Below, piece after piece: positions 27,299 to 35,494 of a DNA stretch of 43,226 nucleotides. How positions within the stretch are numbered: the first letter of the stretch is position 1; each line of letters starts with the position of its first letter. The translations under genes and the position numbers were made by a program. Below the pieces are notes generated by a model. It did no database searches and was not told the DNA's origin. It worked only from the letters and a program-made list of their open reading frames with translations. Source of the DNA: Fuerstiella sp. (GTDB lineage: Bacteria > Planctomycetota > Planctomycetia > Planctomycetales > Planctomycetaceae); contig JABABI010000059.1 of NCBI GenBank assembly GCA_014238335.1, forward strand, positions 1 through 43,226. Reading direction: 5' to 3'.

Positions 27299-27310
27299 GC
27301 CGCTGAGGCG

Positions 27311-27322
27311 GGTCTGCAGACC
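27311..27322. terminator. Palindrome GGTCTGCAGACC between rlmN and lutC
   Basis: A perfect 12-bp palindrome, extendable with a bulge, in the 27-nt gap between the convergent rlmN and lutC stop codons. It probably contributes to transcription ending in both directions. No U-tract is present. Confidence 0.4.
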
Positions 27323-27325
27323 GCC

Positions 27326-27934
27326 CTAAAGCTGGTCGACCGCGAACACCCTCAGCGAACGCGCACCGTGGGCGCCGATCACCAGCGACTGTTCGATGTC
27401 GGCCGTCTTGGACGGGCCTGATATAAATCCGGCATAGGGATTTTGGCCAACTGCGACCCGATCGTACGCCTCGTGCATGTTGTGTACGATCTGCGACGCA
27501 GGTATGACAAGCGCCAGTCGCTGAGGAATAAAGTACAGCACTCGGTGCTTTACGTCAGCGTCCGTTACCCAGATGGCTCCGTTCTCAGCGACACCGAAAT
27601 GACCTCGCAGCACGGCGTAGTCGACGTTTTCCAGATCATGTGGATCGTCAATCGCGTCCAGATCGATTGTTGAGTCACCCACTCCGTCCACCACCGAGAC
27701 TCGCACGTCCGCTGCCGTCCATTCTGCGATTGCGTTCAGCTGTCGATTCGCCTCCTCCAGTGTGGCGACGCGTTGGCAGAGACCACCGACGACTTCGAGA
27801 ATCTCACAAAACCGGGCGAAGGGATCTTCGAACGTCTGCCACGGACCGCTGGCGGGCAGATCCGGCAACGGCGACGATTCCGGCAGGGCCGATCGCAGGG
27901 CGTTAAAAATTGTCTCACGGACAGGGTCGCTCAT
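27326..27934 (-). CDS. lutC: LutC-like LUD-domain protein of lactate oxidation
   Basis: The ATG at 27934 overlaps the lutB stop (ATGA), giving a 202-aa protein that begins MSDPVRETIFNALRSAL; a longer frame to 28108 is only the shadow of lutB. The LUD/LutC domain is recognisable from VDYAVLRGHFGVAENGAIWV and the C-terminal FISGPSKTADIEQSLVIGAHG, which are typical of the family. LutC is the third component of the LutABC complex that oxidises L-lactate to pyruvate. Together with LutB it forms a two-gene operon here. Confidence 0.92.
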   Translation of the reverse strand: MSDPVRETIFNALRSALPESSPLPDLPASGPWQTFEDPFARFCEILEVVGGLCQRVATLEEANRQLNAIAEWTAADVRVSVVDGVGDSTIDLDAIDDPHDLENVDYAVLRGHFGVAENGAIWVTDADVKHRVLYFIPQRLALVIPASQIVHNMHEAYDRVAVGQNPYAGFISGPSKTADIEQSLVIGAHGARSLRVFAVDQL

Positions 27935-29310
27935 GATTTGTCCCCCGATTCGTTCTGTCGGTCTGCATATTGTTGGCGGAACGATTCCTGCGGGGGAACC
28001 GGCAGGTCGCGCTGTCGGCCCCAGCCATTCAGGGGGTTGTAGACGGCGAAACGCGGCAGCCATCGTAATGCTGTTCGAGCTGCCCGACCGGCCTGGGTGT
28101 ACATCCATGTGCTGGACAACAGTCCGGACAGGAATTTCATCGACAGTTTCTTTGACATGCCCAGCAGCTTACGCCGATCCAAAAAGCCTCGCATCGCCAG
28201 CAATTGGTGGTGCAGATCAATCTTCACCGGACACACGTCGGTGCACGAACCGCACAATGTGCATGCAAACGGCAGAGAACTGTGAGCTTCCGGCGTGCTG
28301 AGCGGTGTCAGAATCGAACCGATGGGCCCTGGCACTGTCGATTCATAGCTGTGGCCGCCGCTGCGACGATAGACAGGACAGGTATTCATACAGGCACCGC
28401 AGCGGATGCAGTTAAGACTGCGGCGAAACTCCGGACTTCCCAAAATCCCACTGCGGCCGTTGTCGACAAGTACAACATGCAGCTCGCTGCCTTCACGAGG
28501 ACCGTGAAAATGCGAAGAGTAAGTCGTGATCGGCTGGCCAGTGGCAGAACGTGCCAGCAATCGAAGAAAGACAGCCAGGTCCGATGCACGCGGCACCAGC
28601 TTTTCGATTCCCATGCAGGCAATGTGCAGCTTCGGCAGTGAGACGCCCAGATCGGCATTGCCTTCGTTGGTACACACGACAAACCCGCCTGTTTCCGCAA
28701 TTGCGAAGTTGACGCCGGTGATTCCAGCGTCTGCCGAGCAGAAGCGTTCGCGCAAATGATGGCGAGCTGCCTCGGTCAAATACGCCGGATCAGAAGCCCC
28801 TTCTTCGGTGCCAAGGTGCTCATGAAAACATTCGCCGACTTCTTCCTTCCGGATGTGTATCGCCGGCAGAACGATGTGGCTCGGCGATTCGTTCCGCAGC
28901 TGAACGATGCGTTCGCCCAGGTCGGTATCAACGACTTCGTAGCCGTGTTGTTCGAGAAACGGATTAAGGTGGCATTCTTCCGTCAGCATCGACTTGCTTT
29001 TCACGATCCTCCGGACGTCGTGCTGCTTCAGAATATCATGCACAATCCGGTTGTGTTCATCCCCGTTAACGGCCCAGTGGACGTGAACTCCCAGTGATTT
29101 TGCATTTATTTCGAACTGCTCGAGCAGGTCCGGCAGACGCGACATGGTGTGCATCTTGATGGCCGACGCGTGCTGACGCAGTTCCTCCCACTCCGGCACA
29201 TCCGACGCCATGCGATCACGCTTCTCGCGGACAAACCAAAGCGACTTGTCGTGCCATTGAGCGCGCGGCTTGTTGTCGATAAATTCCTGGGCCAGACGAG
29301 GGTGGGGCAT
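27931..29310 (-). CDS. lutB: LutB-like iron-sulfur protein of lactate oxidation
   Basis: The 459-aa protein combines an N-terminal LUD domain (about residues 60-290, with AIAETGGFVVCTNEGNADL) and two 4Fe-4S motifs. The first is CIRCGACMNTCP (C301, C304, C307, C311) and the second CTLCGSCTDVCP (C350, C353, C356, C360). This is the architecture of LutB/YkgF, the electron-transfer subunit of the LutABC L-lactate dehydrogenase. The C-terminal tail with repeated Trp/Arg is a typical LutB extension. It overlaps lutC by 4 nt. No lutA (CCG-domain protein) lies upstream; the next gene upstream is a CorC-like protein after 131 nt. Confidence 0.94.
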   Translation of the reverse strand: MPHPRLAQEFIDNKPRAQWHDKSLWFVREKRDRMASDVPEWEELRQHASAIKMHTMSRLPDLLEQFEINAKSLGVHVHWAVNGDEHNRIVHDILKQHDVRRIVKSKSMLTEECHLNPFLEQHGYEVVDTDLGERIVQLRNESPSHIVLPAIHIRKEEVGECFHEHLGTEEGASDPAYLTEAARHHLRERFCSADAGITGVNFAIAETGGFVVCTNEGNADLGVSLPKLHIACMGIEKLVPRASDLAVFLRLLARSATGQPITTYSSHFHGPREGSELHVVLVDNGRSGILGSPEFRRSLNCIRCGACMNTCPVYRRSGGHSYESTVPGPIGSILTPLSTPEAHSSLPFACTLCGSCTDVCPVKIDLHHQLLAMRGFLDRRKLLGMSKKLSMKFLSGLLSSTWMYTQAGRAARTALRWLPRFAVYNPLNGWGRQRDLPVPPQESFRQQYADRQNESGDKS

Positions 29311-29416
29311 GAGTTAGCAGGACCAATCAACTGATGAAATTCAGATTAAGGAAATGTGCATGGAAAGTAGCGACTGAAAAATTCCACCTGAAGCGGCGGC
29401 ATGCAGAGTGCTGGCC

Positions 29417-29439
29417 GGCGGTCAGACCTGAAGACCGCC
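29417..29439 (-). terminator. Hairpin after the corC-like gene
   Basis: Perfect 7-bp arms GGCGGTC and GACCGCC enclose a 9-nt loop, starting 3 nt after the stop of the corC-like gene. It is well placed to end or protect the phoH-pgpH-ybeY-corC transcript, but no U-tract follows on the minus strand. Confidence 0.45.
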
Positions 29440-29441
29440 GT

Positions 29442-30764
29442 TTATGACGCCTTCGCCGTCGAACCGGCAACGGGCGGACCCTCGATGCAGACGCGAATCA
29501 GGTGACGTTCATCGGCGTCCAGAACAGTCAGCTTCAGGTCCTTCCAGTAGTGTTCTTCTCCGATTGCAGGAATCCTCCCGAAGCACGACAGCACAAAACC
29601 ACCAATTGTGTCAAATTCTTCGTCTTCCGGAAAACCGTATCCGAACTCTTCGTTCAGGTCGTCCATATGAAAGCGAGCATCCACTTCAGTTCTGCCATCA
29701 ATGTGTTCTTTCCACAGTGTGGAATCTTCAGAGTCATATTCGTCTGAGATCTCGCCGACAATTTCCTCCAGGATGTCTTCGAGCGTGACCAGTCCCGAAA
29801 CGCCGCTGTATTCGTCGACAATGACGGCCATGTGTACTTTTTTTTGTCGCATCGCCTCAAGCAGATCACCAATGCCCTGTGATTCCGGAGCATACAGCGC
29901 CTCTCTCGCGACATCCGCAACTGTTCGGGAATCTGAATCACTGTTTGATTCGACGGCGTAGGCCAGCAGGTCTCGAGCGTACAGAATACCGACAATGTCG
30001 TCGATGCCGTCGCGAATCACGGGCACTCGCGAAAAACCGCTGTCCAGCATCTGTTTCAAAGATTCCGAAAGCGGCCTGCCTGCATCAATCGTCACCATAT
30101 CGGTGCGCGGAGTCATGATGGCAGCGACGTCTTCCGTCTGCAGATCCACAACACGATGAATCATCGTTGAGGCGTTTGACTGAATGACCCCTTCGCGGCA
30201 ACTCTCATCAACGACTGTCAGTAATTCTTCCGTCAATAGATTTACAGCTGCGTCCGAATCGGGCTCAGGAACTCCGACGATGCGGTGAACGATGCGATCC
30301 AGGTGTCGTGCTGAATGCCAGACCGGGGCCAGAATGCGACAGGCCAGCCTCAATGGTGGCCACAATCTGTACAGCAGCGTTTCACCATGGACGCGTGAGA
30401 CGGTCCACGGCAGCGCCACCAGCATCAATGACGCTGCTGCAAGTATCACTGAAACCTTGACAAACCAACTGATGATCGTCGGCAGGTTGCCGTCGTGAGG
30501 GAAATCGAAGCCACCCAGTACCGAATTAACGGCAATAAACCATGTGCCGACCAGGAGCAGCAGCAACAGTGTCAATTCGGAAACAAAAAGAGCCGCCTCG
30601 TGATTCTGGAGAATCTCTCCAAAGCGACTCAACTTACCGCGTTGCTTGCAAATCTCTTCCAGGCGACTCCGGGAAAAATCCCTCAGACTGAAACAAACCA
30701 GAGCCATTAGAAATGTCAGAAGCCCGGCCACGGGGACCAGAACTGATTCCAGCATCACGTTCAC
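29442..30764 (-). CDS. CorC/HlyC-family membrane protein with CBS domains
   Basis: The 440-aa protein has N-terminal hydrophobic segments at about residues 5-25, 57-80 and 100-122 (a reduced DUF21/CNNM-like region). A pair of CBS domains lies at about 215-335 (IMTPRTDMVTI... and VHMAVIVDEYSGVSGLVTLEDILEEIVGEI). A CorC/HlyC transporter-associated domain follows, with EFDTIGGFVLSCFGRIPAIGE. Members are linked to Mg/Co efflux or ion homeostasis. The start is a GTG at 30764 overlapping the ybeY stop (GTGA); an ATG at 30755 is the alternative. It is last in the phoH-pgpH-ybeY string. Confidence 0.9.
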   Translation of the reverse strand: MNVMLESVLVPVAGLLTFLMALVCFSLRDFSRSRLEEICKQRGKLSRFGEILQNHEAALFVSELTLLLLLLVGTWFIAVNSVLGGFDFPHDGNLPTIISWFVKVSVILAAASLMLVALPWTVSRVHGETLLYRLWPPLRLACRILAPVWHSARHLDRIVHRIVGVPEPDSDAAVNLLTEELLTVVDESCREGVIQSNASTMIHRVVDLQTEDVAAIMTPRTDMVTIDAGRPLSESLKQMLDSGFSRVPVIRDGIDDIVGILYARDLLAYAVESNSDSDSRTVADVAREALYAPESQGIGDLLEAMRQKKVHMAVIVDEYSGVSGLVTLEDILEEIVGEISDEYDSEDSTLWKEHIDGRTEVDARFHMDDLNEEFGYGFPEDEEFDTIGGFVLSCFGRIPAIGEEHYWKDLKLTVLDADERHLIRVCIEGPPVAGSTAKAS

Positions 30765-31375
30765 CGCGTTCCCTCCGTCGGGTCGGCAGCGATCACAGAC
30801 GAACCTGACGAACCGTCTTTCGTCGCAGATCCTCGATGCATTGAGTTACCGGGAGGTTCATCGTCTTCCGCGCGGCGAAGTCCGGGATATTGAGGCGCCA
30901 GCCCCATGCCCAGAAGCACCGCTTTTTCCCGTGCTCGCATAATTTCCTTCTCATTATCCGTCTGATCGTCATACCCGCAGATATGAAGCATTCCATGTAC
31001 GGCGTACAGTGTCAACTCGTCTTTTGTCGACCATCCACATTGCTCGGCCATCTCGGCAGCAATATCTGCGTTAACAACGACCTCGCCTTCAATGTCCGCA
31101 TCCGCCGAACGCCCTGTCGGCAGCTGTGTCGGCATATCGGCACCCCCGTCACTGGATGTCCAATCCAGCTGAAAACTGATTACATCCGTAGGATAGTCGT
31201 GCTGAAGGTGTTCGCGGTTGAGGCGATGAATCGTGCGACTGTCTACTACGGTCACGCTAAGCACCGCGTTACGAACACCCTCAACGTGCAGGGCGTGCTG
31301 CAGCGTTTTCAGCAAACAGGACCTGTCCAGCGGATAGGCCGGGTGTGAACAGGAAATGTCAATTTCATATGACAT
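30761..31375 (-). CDS. ybeY: YbeY endoribonuclease (rRNA maturation factor)
   Basis: YbeY is a metal-dependent RNase acting in 16S rRNA 3'-end maturation and ribosome quality control. From the ATG at 31375 the product is 204 aa, MSYEIDISCSHP.... Recognisable elements are LNREHLQHDYPTDVISFQL, GEVVVNADIA and the metal-binding motif HGMLHICGYDD. His127 and His131 match the family, but the usual third His is Asp137 (GYDD rather than GYDH). An additional tail of about 45 residues follows. An in-frame start at 31429 would add 18 residues. It overlaps the corC-like gene and lies downstream of pgpH, a synteny also seen in Firmicutes. Confidence 0.93.
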   Translation of the reverse strand: MSYEIDISCSHPAYPLDRSCLLKTLQHALHVEGVRNAVLSVTVVDSRTIHRLNREHLQHDYPTDVISFQLDWTSSDGGADMPTQLPTGRSADADIEGEVVVNADIAAEMAEQCGWSTKDELTLYAVHGMLHICGYDDQTDNEKEIMRAREKAVLLGMGLAPQYPGLRRAEDDEPPGNSMHRGSATKDGSSGSSVIAADPTEGTR

Positions 31376-31526
31376 CAGCGAGGTACGTCTTCTGATGAGA
31401 GCCAATGGGCGTTGCGTCTGACAGTGCAATTTCGAAACTCACGTCAGCGGCGATGACCGGAAATCGTCGCGTCGTGCACTCAGGCCTGTCAGCAACGGTC
31501 ACAGACAATCATCCTGCCAGGTGTGA

Positions 31527-33845
31527 TCAGGCCTTCTTCTGACCGGGGTATTTGACACGACCATGATGCACGGCCGTCAGGGTTTTGACAAGAGACTGCT
31601 GCACGATACGAATTTCGATCATGGTTAGCCCGCATTCATCGAACTGTCCGTCCAAAACACGTTTCAATGTGATTTCATTGACCAGCGACTGAATTCGCTT
31701 CGGTGCAGGTTCGCTGAGTGTTCGGCTGGCACTTTCAACGGCGTCTGCCAGCATCATGACACCAGCCTCTTTGGATTGAGGTCGGGGCCCGGGATAGCGA
31801 AAGGTAGACTCGTCAGCGTCCGTTCGATGATCCTCATCGGCACGGCTGGCTGCCTCACGATAGAAATACTCGACAAGAGTCGTACCGTGATGCTGCTCAA
31901 TGAAATCAATCAAGGTGCGAGGCAGGTTGTGCTGCTCAGCCATTTCGACACCGTCTTTGACGTGTCCGATGATGATCAGCGCACTCATCGCGGGCGCCAG
32001 GTTGTCGTGCGGGTTCTCCTCGCCAGCCGCCATGTTCTCGATGAAATATTCGGGTTTCAGCATTTTTCCGATGTCGTGGAAGTATGCTCCGACTCGAAGC
32101 AGCAGGCCGTTGGCGCCAATGGCATCAGCCGCTGCTTCTCCAATCGTTGCAACACTGATGGAATGGTTGTACGTTCCCGGAGCGCGCCGGGCGAGTTCCT
32201 GTAGCAGCGGATGCGAAACGTCTGTCAGTTCCAGCAGACTGATATCTGTCACAATCCCGAACGCCGATTCGATAAACGGCAGGCTGCCGCCAACGACATA
32301 ACAGCACACCAGCGCCCAGAATGCGAACTTAAGTCCCACGATCAGAATCGTGGTGTTCCTCCATCCGCCCGGAAAATCCGGAAATCCGATCAGGCTGACT
32401 CCCCAGACCGCAGTAAAGGACACGGCGGCCAGAATGAAACCCAGTTTGATCACCGTCAACCGCGACGAGACACTGCGCAGGGGAATGATCAGGGTGAAGC
32501 ACAACGTCATCAGCACTGCGAAGTGACCGACGTCAGACACCGTCGACATGGATATCAGCAGCGACAGACAAAATGCCGTCAGAATCGCCAATATCTGATT
32601 ATGAACGATCGCCACGATCATTACCGCGGCCAGCAACGGCAACACCTCCGCACGCCACGGGTCACGACTCAACAGACAGCCCAGGAAAACAGCGGCACCG
32701 CAAATCAGAACGAACGCTACAAGTTGTCCGGTATCTTCCAGCAGTTGGCGCTCGGACCGGCACAGATGTATACCAAACAGAACGACCATAACTGTCAGCA
32801 TTAATGCAGAACCGACGATTCTGGCCAGGCGCTGCGTGAACGTGAGCTGCAGTTCGTGAGCCACATACTCCTCATGCAGCACCGCGAGGTGAGTCTTGTC
32901 AATCTGCGCACCCGCCGGCACCAGAATTCGTCCCGCAGGAAACGCTTCGTACTGCACAGCAACATTGTCTTTGGCCTCACGACGCCGATCCGCCGTCAGT
33001 GATTCGCTGTAGGTCAATTGACCGACCAGACGGTCCGTCAGCCATGACCTGACTGCGGGCCTGATCTGAAGCAGAATAGGCAGCGATGCCCACGACCGTC
33101 CAATATCGCCCGTGTCAAGAAGTTGATCCTCAAGAGATACATCAGCCAGCAGCAGGTTGTAGTTCACGGGTTCGCCGGACGGAGTCACAACCTCGATGGA
33201 TCGTTGATCATGCAATTGACCTTTCGGCAGACCGATCTTCGCCCTGGCGGCGGCGTCCAGAATGCCGACTCCGCGTACGCTGTTGAGCAACTGTGAGAAC
33301 TGGAGCCCCATCATATTCAAACGCTCCCCAATCGGCATATCTGATTCTGACAGAGCCCTTTGCACCTGCGCAAATCGAGTCGTCGCAGCGGTACCCGCTT
33401 CGACATCACCGGGGAGTTCAAGGTCGAGTTTGAAGCCACTGATCACGTCCTCAGACAGGCTGGACAAATCCTGTGCGTTGGCGACCGCCGTCAGGTCGTT
33501 CCTGAAGGTGGACTCCAGGACGTCCCAGACTTCGTTGTTCTGCATAAACACCAACCGGGCAGTGGCCTGCGCATCAGCTTGCTCCTGGTTGGTTGCCAGA
33601 GTGTTCTCGATTTGAAAATCGACTCTCGACTGAACGCCGGAAGCCCAGACCTGGCCTTCGCGAAACTCGAATGCAGAACGCCATGACTGCACAGCAATCA
33701 TCAGCACCAGCACCGCGAGCAGCGCAACCAGCAGCAGAGTCAGAACGCGATAGTCCTGAAAGGCTGAGTTGAGTCTCTCCCAGGTGGAGGGAGACGGACG
33801 AAAAACTCGTGTCTGACGAGCTCTGCGTGCCCCGAAGAATGTCAT
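31527..33845 (-). CDS. pgpH: PgpH-type 7TM HD-domain cyclic-di-AMP phosphodiesterase
   Basis: A large membrane receptor of about 772 aa. It has an N-terminal membrane anchor (LTLLLVALLAVLVLMIAVQ), then an extracellular 7TMR-HDED domain beginning VDFQIENTLATNQEQAD. A block of about seven membrane helices follows, then a cytosolic HD domain with YNHSISVATIGEAAADAIG, FHDIGK and HHG. PgpH proteins hydrolyse cyclic di-AMP. The start is taken at ATG 33845; a TTG at 33887 with GAAGG upstream is possible and adds 14 residues. It lies between phoH and ybeY, the common order, which supports the assignment. Confidence 0.92.
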   Translation of the reverse strand: MTFFGARRARQTRVFRPSPSTWERLNSAFQDYRVLTLLLVALLAVLVLMIAVQSWRSAFEFREGQVWASGVQSRVDFQIENTLATNQEQADAQATARLVFMQNNEVWDVLESTFRNDLTAVANAQDLSSLSEDVISGFKLDLELPGDVEAGTAATTRFAQVQRALSESDMPIGERLNMMGLQFSQLLNSVRGVGILDAAARAKIGLPKGQLHDQRSIEVVTPSGEPVNYNLLLADVSLEDQLLDTGDIGRSWASLPILLQIRPAVRSWLTDRLVGQLTYSESLTADRRREAKDNVAVQYEAFPAGRILVPAGAQIDKTHLAVLHEEYVAHELQLTFTQRLARIVGSALMLTVMVVLFGIHLCRSERQLLEDTGQLVAFVLICGAAVFLGCLLSRDPWRAEVLPLLAAVMIVAIVHNQILAILTAFCLSLLISMSTVSDVGHFAVLMTLCFTLIIPLRSVSSRLTVIKLGFILAAVSFTAVWGVSLIGFPDFPGGWRNTTILIVGLKFAFWALVCCYVVGGSLPFIESAFGIVTDISLLELTDVSHPLLQELARRAPGTYNHSISVATIGEAAADAIGANGLLLRVGAYFHDIGKMLKPEYFIENMAAGEENPHDNLAPAMSALIIIGHVKDGVEMAEQHNLPRTLIDFIEQHHGTTLVEYFYREAASRADEDHRTDADESTFRYPGPRPQSKEAGVMMLADAVESASRTLSEPAPKRIQSLVNEITLKRVLDGQFDECGLTMIEIRIVQQSLVKTLTAVHHGRVKYPGQKKA

Positions 33846-34004
33846 GATGTTTGGGCCGACGGAGTTGCGTCCGTCGCGCTCGGTCAAGGAGACCTTCGAC
33901 AGACGACTTCGCGATCTGTCGTTCTATTGCGAACACGGTTATCGCTGCGACATCCGGTTGCAGCACCTGCGCTGGACGACCCAGCCATTCGTCATCAATC
34001 GTTA

Positions 34005-35033
34005 TCAATCGTTATTGTCACCGGATTCGGTCGTTTCATACGCCGAGACAATCTGTCTGACTAACCGATGACGAACGATATCCTGCCCGGTCAGACGCAC
34101 AATGGCAACCCCTTCAATCCTGGAAAGCCGCTGGATTCCATCAGTGAGACCGCTTTTCGTGCCTTTTGGCAGGTCGTTCTGTGTTCCGTCACCTGTGACC
34201 ACAATTCGAGAATTCACTCCCATCCTGGTCAAAAACATCTTCATTTGCGTAGTCGTCGTATTTTGACCTTCGTCCAGAATCATAAATGTGTCGTTCAGTG
34301 TCCGACCTCGCATGAACGCTAACGGAGCGATTTCAATCACATCGTTAGCCATATAGCGCCGAACCTGGTCAAAATCCAGCATATCATTCATCGCGTCCAG
34401 CAGTGGACGGACGAACGGGTTGACCTTGGCAAACATGTCGCCGGGAAGGAATCCAAGTTTTTCCCCCGCTTCCACAGCCGGTCTGACAAGAACGACTTTG
34501 CGCACTTCCTCGGCATGCAGCGCCCGCAAAGCCGTTGCCACCGCCAGGTAGGTCTTTCCACAACCTGCCGGACCGTCGCAAAACACCAGCGAGCTTTCGG
34601 TCATGGCTTTCACGTAGGCTCGTTGGCCGTCCGTTTTCGGGCGAATCAACGAGACTTTGTCTTTACCAGCGCGTCCGGCACGGACATCCCGATGTCGAGG
34701 TTCTGTGGGCACTGTTGGCACGTCACCTGACCGACCGTGATTATCAAATACGTCGTTATGCAATTGTTCACCTTCCAGATTCGAATCCAGCGTCCTGGCG
34801 ACATCGCCATCGACGAATTCCTCATTACGGCGCAGAATCTCACGCCATAACTTCAACATGCCACTGCATCGCTCGACCTGTTCCGCAGTTCCCTGCACGT
34901 GAATCACGTTGCCCCGGAGTATGATCTGAGTACCAGTGCTGCGACGAAGACGTCGCATATATTCATCCTGAGGTCCAAACAGCGCTCGAACTTCTTCCTG
35001 ATTTCGCAGCCGTAACGTGGTCTCTTTCGCCAT
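34005..35033 (-). CDS. phoH: PhoH-family ATPase
   Basis: From the ATG at 35033 the product is 342 aa, MAKETTLRLRNQEEV.... An N-terminal KH-like segment (MRRLRRSTGTQIILRGNVIHVQG) precedes a PhoH ATPase domain with Walker A GPAGCGKT (154-161), LVRPAVEAGEKLGFLPGD, and Walker B FMILDEGQNTT followed by TGDGTQNDLP. PhoH proteins are RNA-associated ATPases; the exact role is unsettled. A frame extending to 35093 adds 20 unconserved residues. It is the first gene of the phoH-pgpH-ybeY-corC string; its stop lies 160 nt before the pgpH start. Confidence 0.94.
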   Translation of the reverse strand: MAKETTLRLRNQEEVRALFGPQDEYMRRLRRSTGTQIILRGNVIHVQGTAEQVERCSGMLKLWREILRRNEEFVDGDVARTLDSNLEGEQLHNDVFDNHGRSGDVPTVPTEPRHRDVRAGRAGKDKVSLIRPKTDGQRAYVKAMTESSLVFCDGPAGCGKTYLAVATALRALHAEEVRKVVLVRPAVEAGEKLGFLPGDMFAKVNPFVRPLLDAMNDMLDFDQVRRYMANDVIEIAPLAFMRGRTLNDTFMILDEGQNTTTTQMKMFLTRMGVNSRIVVTGDGTQNDLPKGTKSGLTDGIQRLSRIEGVAIVRLTGQDIVRHRLVRQIVSAYETTESGDNND

Positions 35034-35494
35034 TAAACACTCGTCTCTGCATTGCGAATTGATCGTTTGCGCTGCGCCGCGAACAACGGGCACGGCCGAT
35101 GAAAGACAGCGGCAATGTGCGGTTCATCACATATTCTTTTCATCTGTCAGACCTCACCTTGTATTTTCCGGAAAACCTGTTGGCAAGCGACGAACCACAA
35201 ACTGAGGTGTACCGTGGCAATCTGACACACGGACACTCGAAATGTTCGCCGTTCATCCGGCAACGGTCCGTATGATACGCAGACTGTGGATTGTTGGGAC
35301 AACCGCGATATTCGACAGTATTATGACGAACGCCAATATTTGAGCGATCCAAGGACACTGGACCGCAGCAAACCAGGAATTACGAATCCTGTACAACGCG
35401 CCTTCAGCGTGACGTAGACTTCTGATACTCCACCACCCTCTTCATGAAATGCTCTGAAAAGCAGGAGCGAGGTCTGTTTACTCAGGGGATTTCG
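35034..35494. other. 461-nt divergent intergenic region
   Basis: It lies between phoH (minus) and the membrane protein gene (plus) and must hold promoters for both. The perfect palindrome TTTTCCGGAAAA at 35164-35175 is a candidate operator. No gene or known riboswitch is recognised. Confidence 0.4.
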
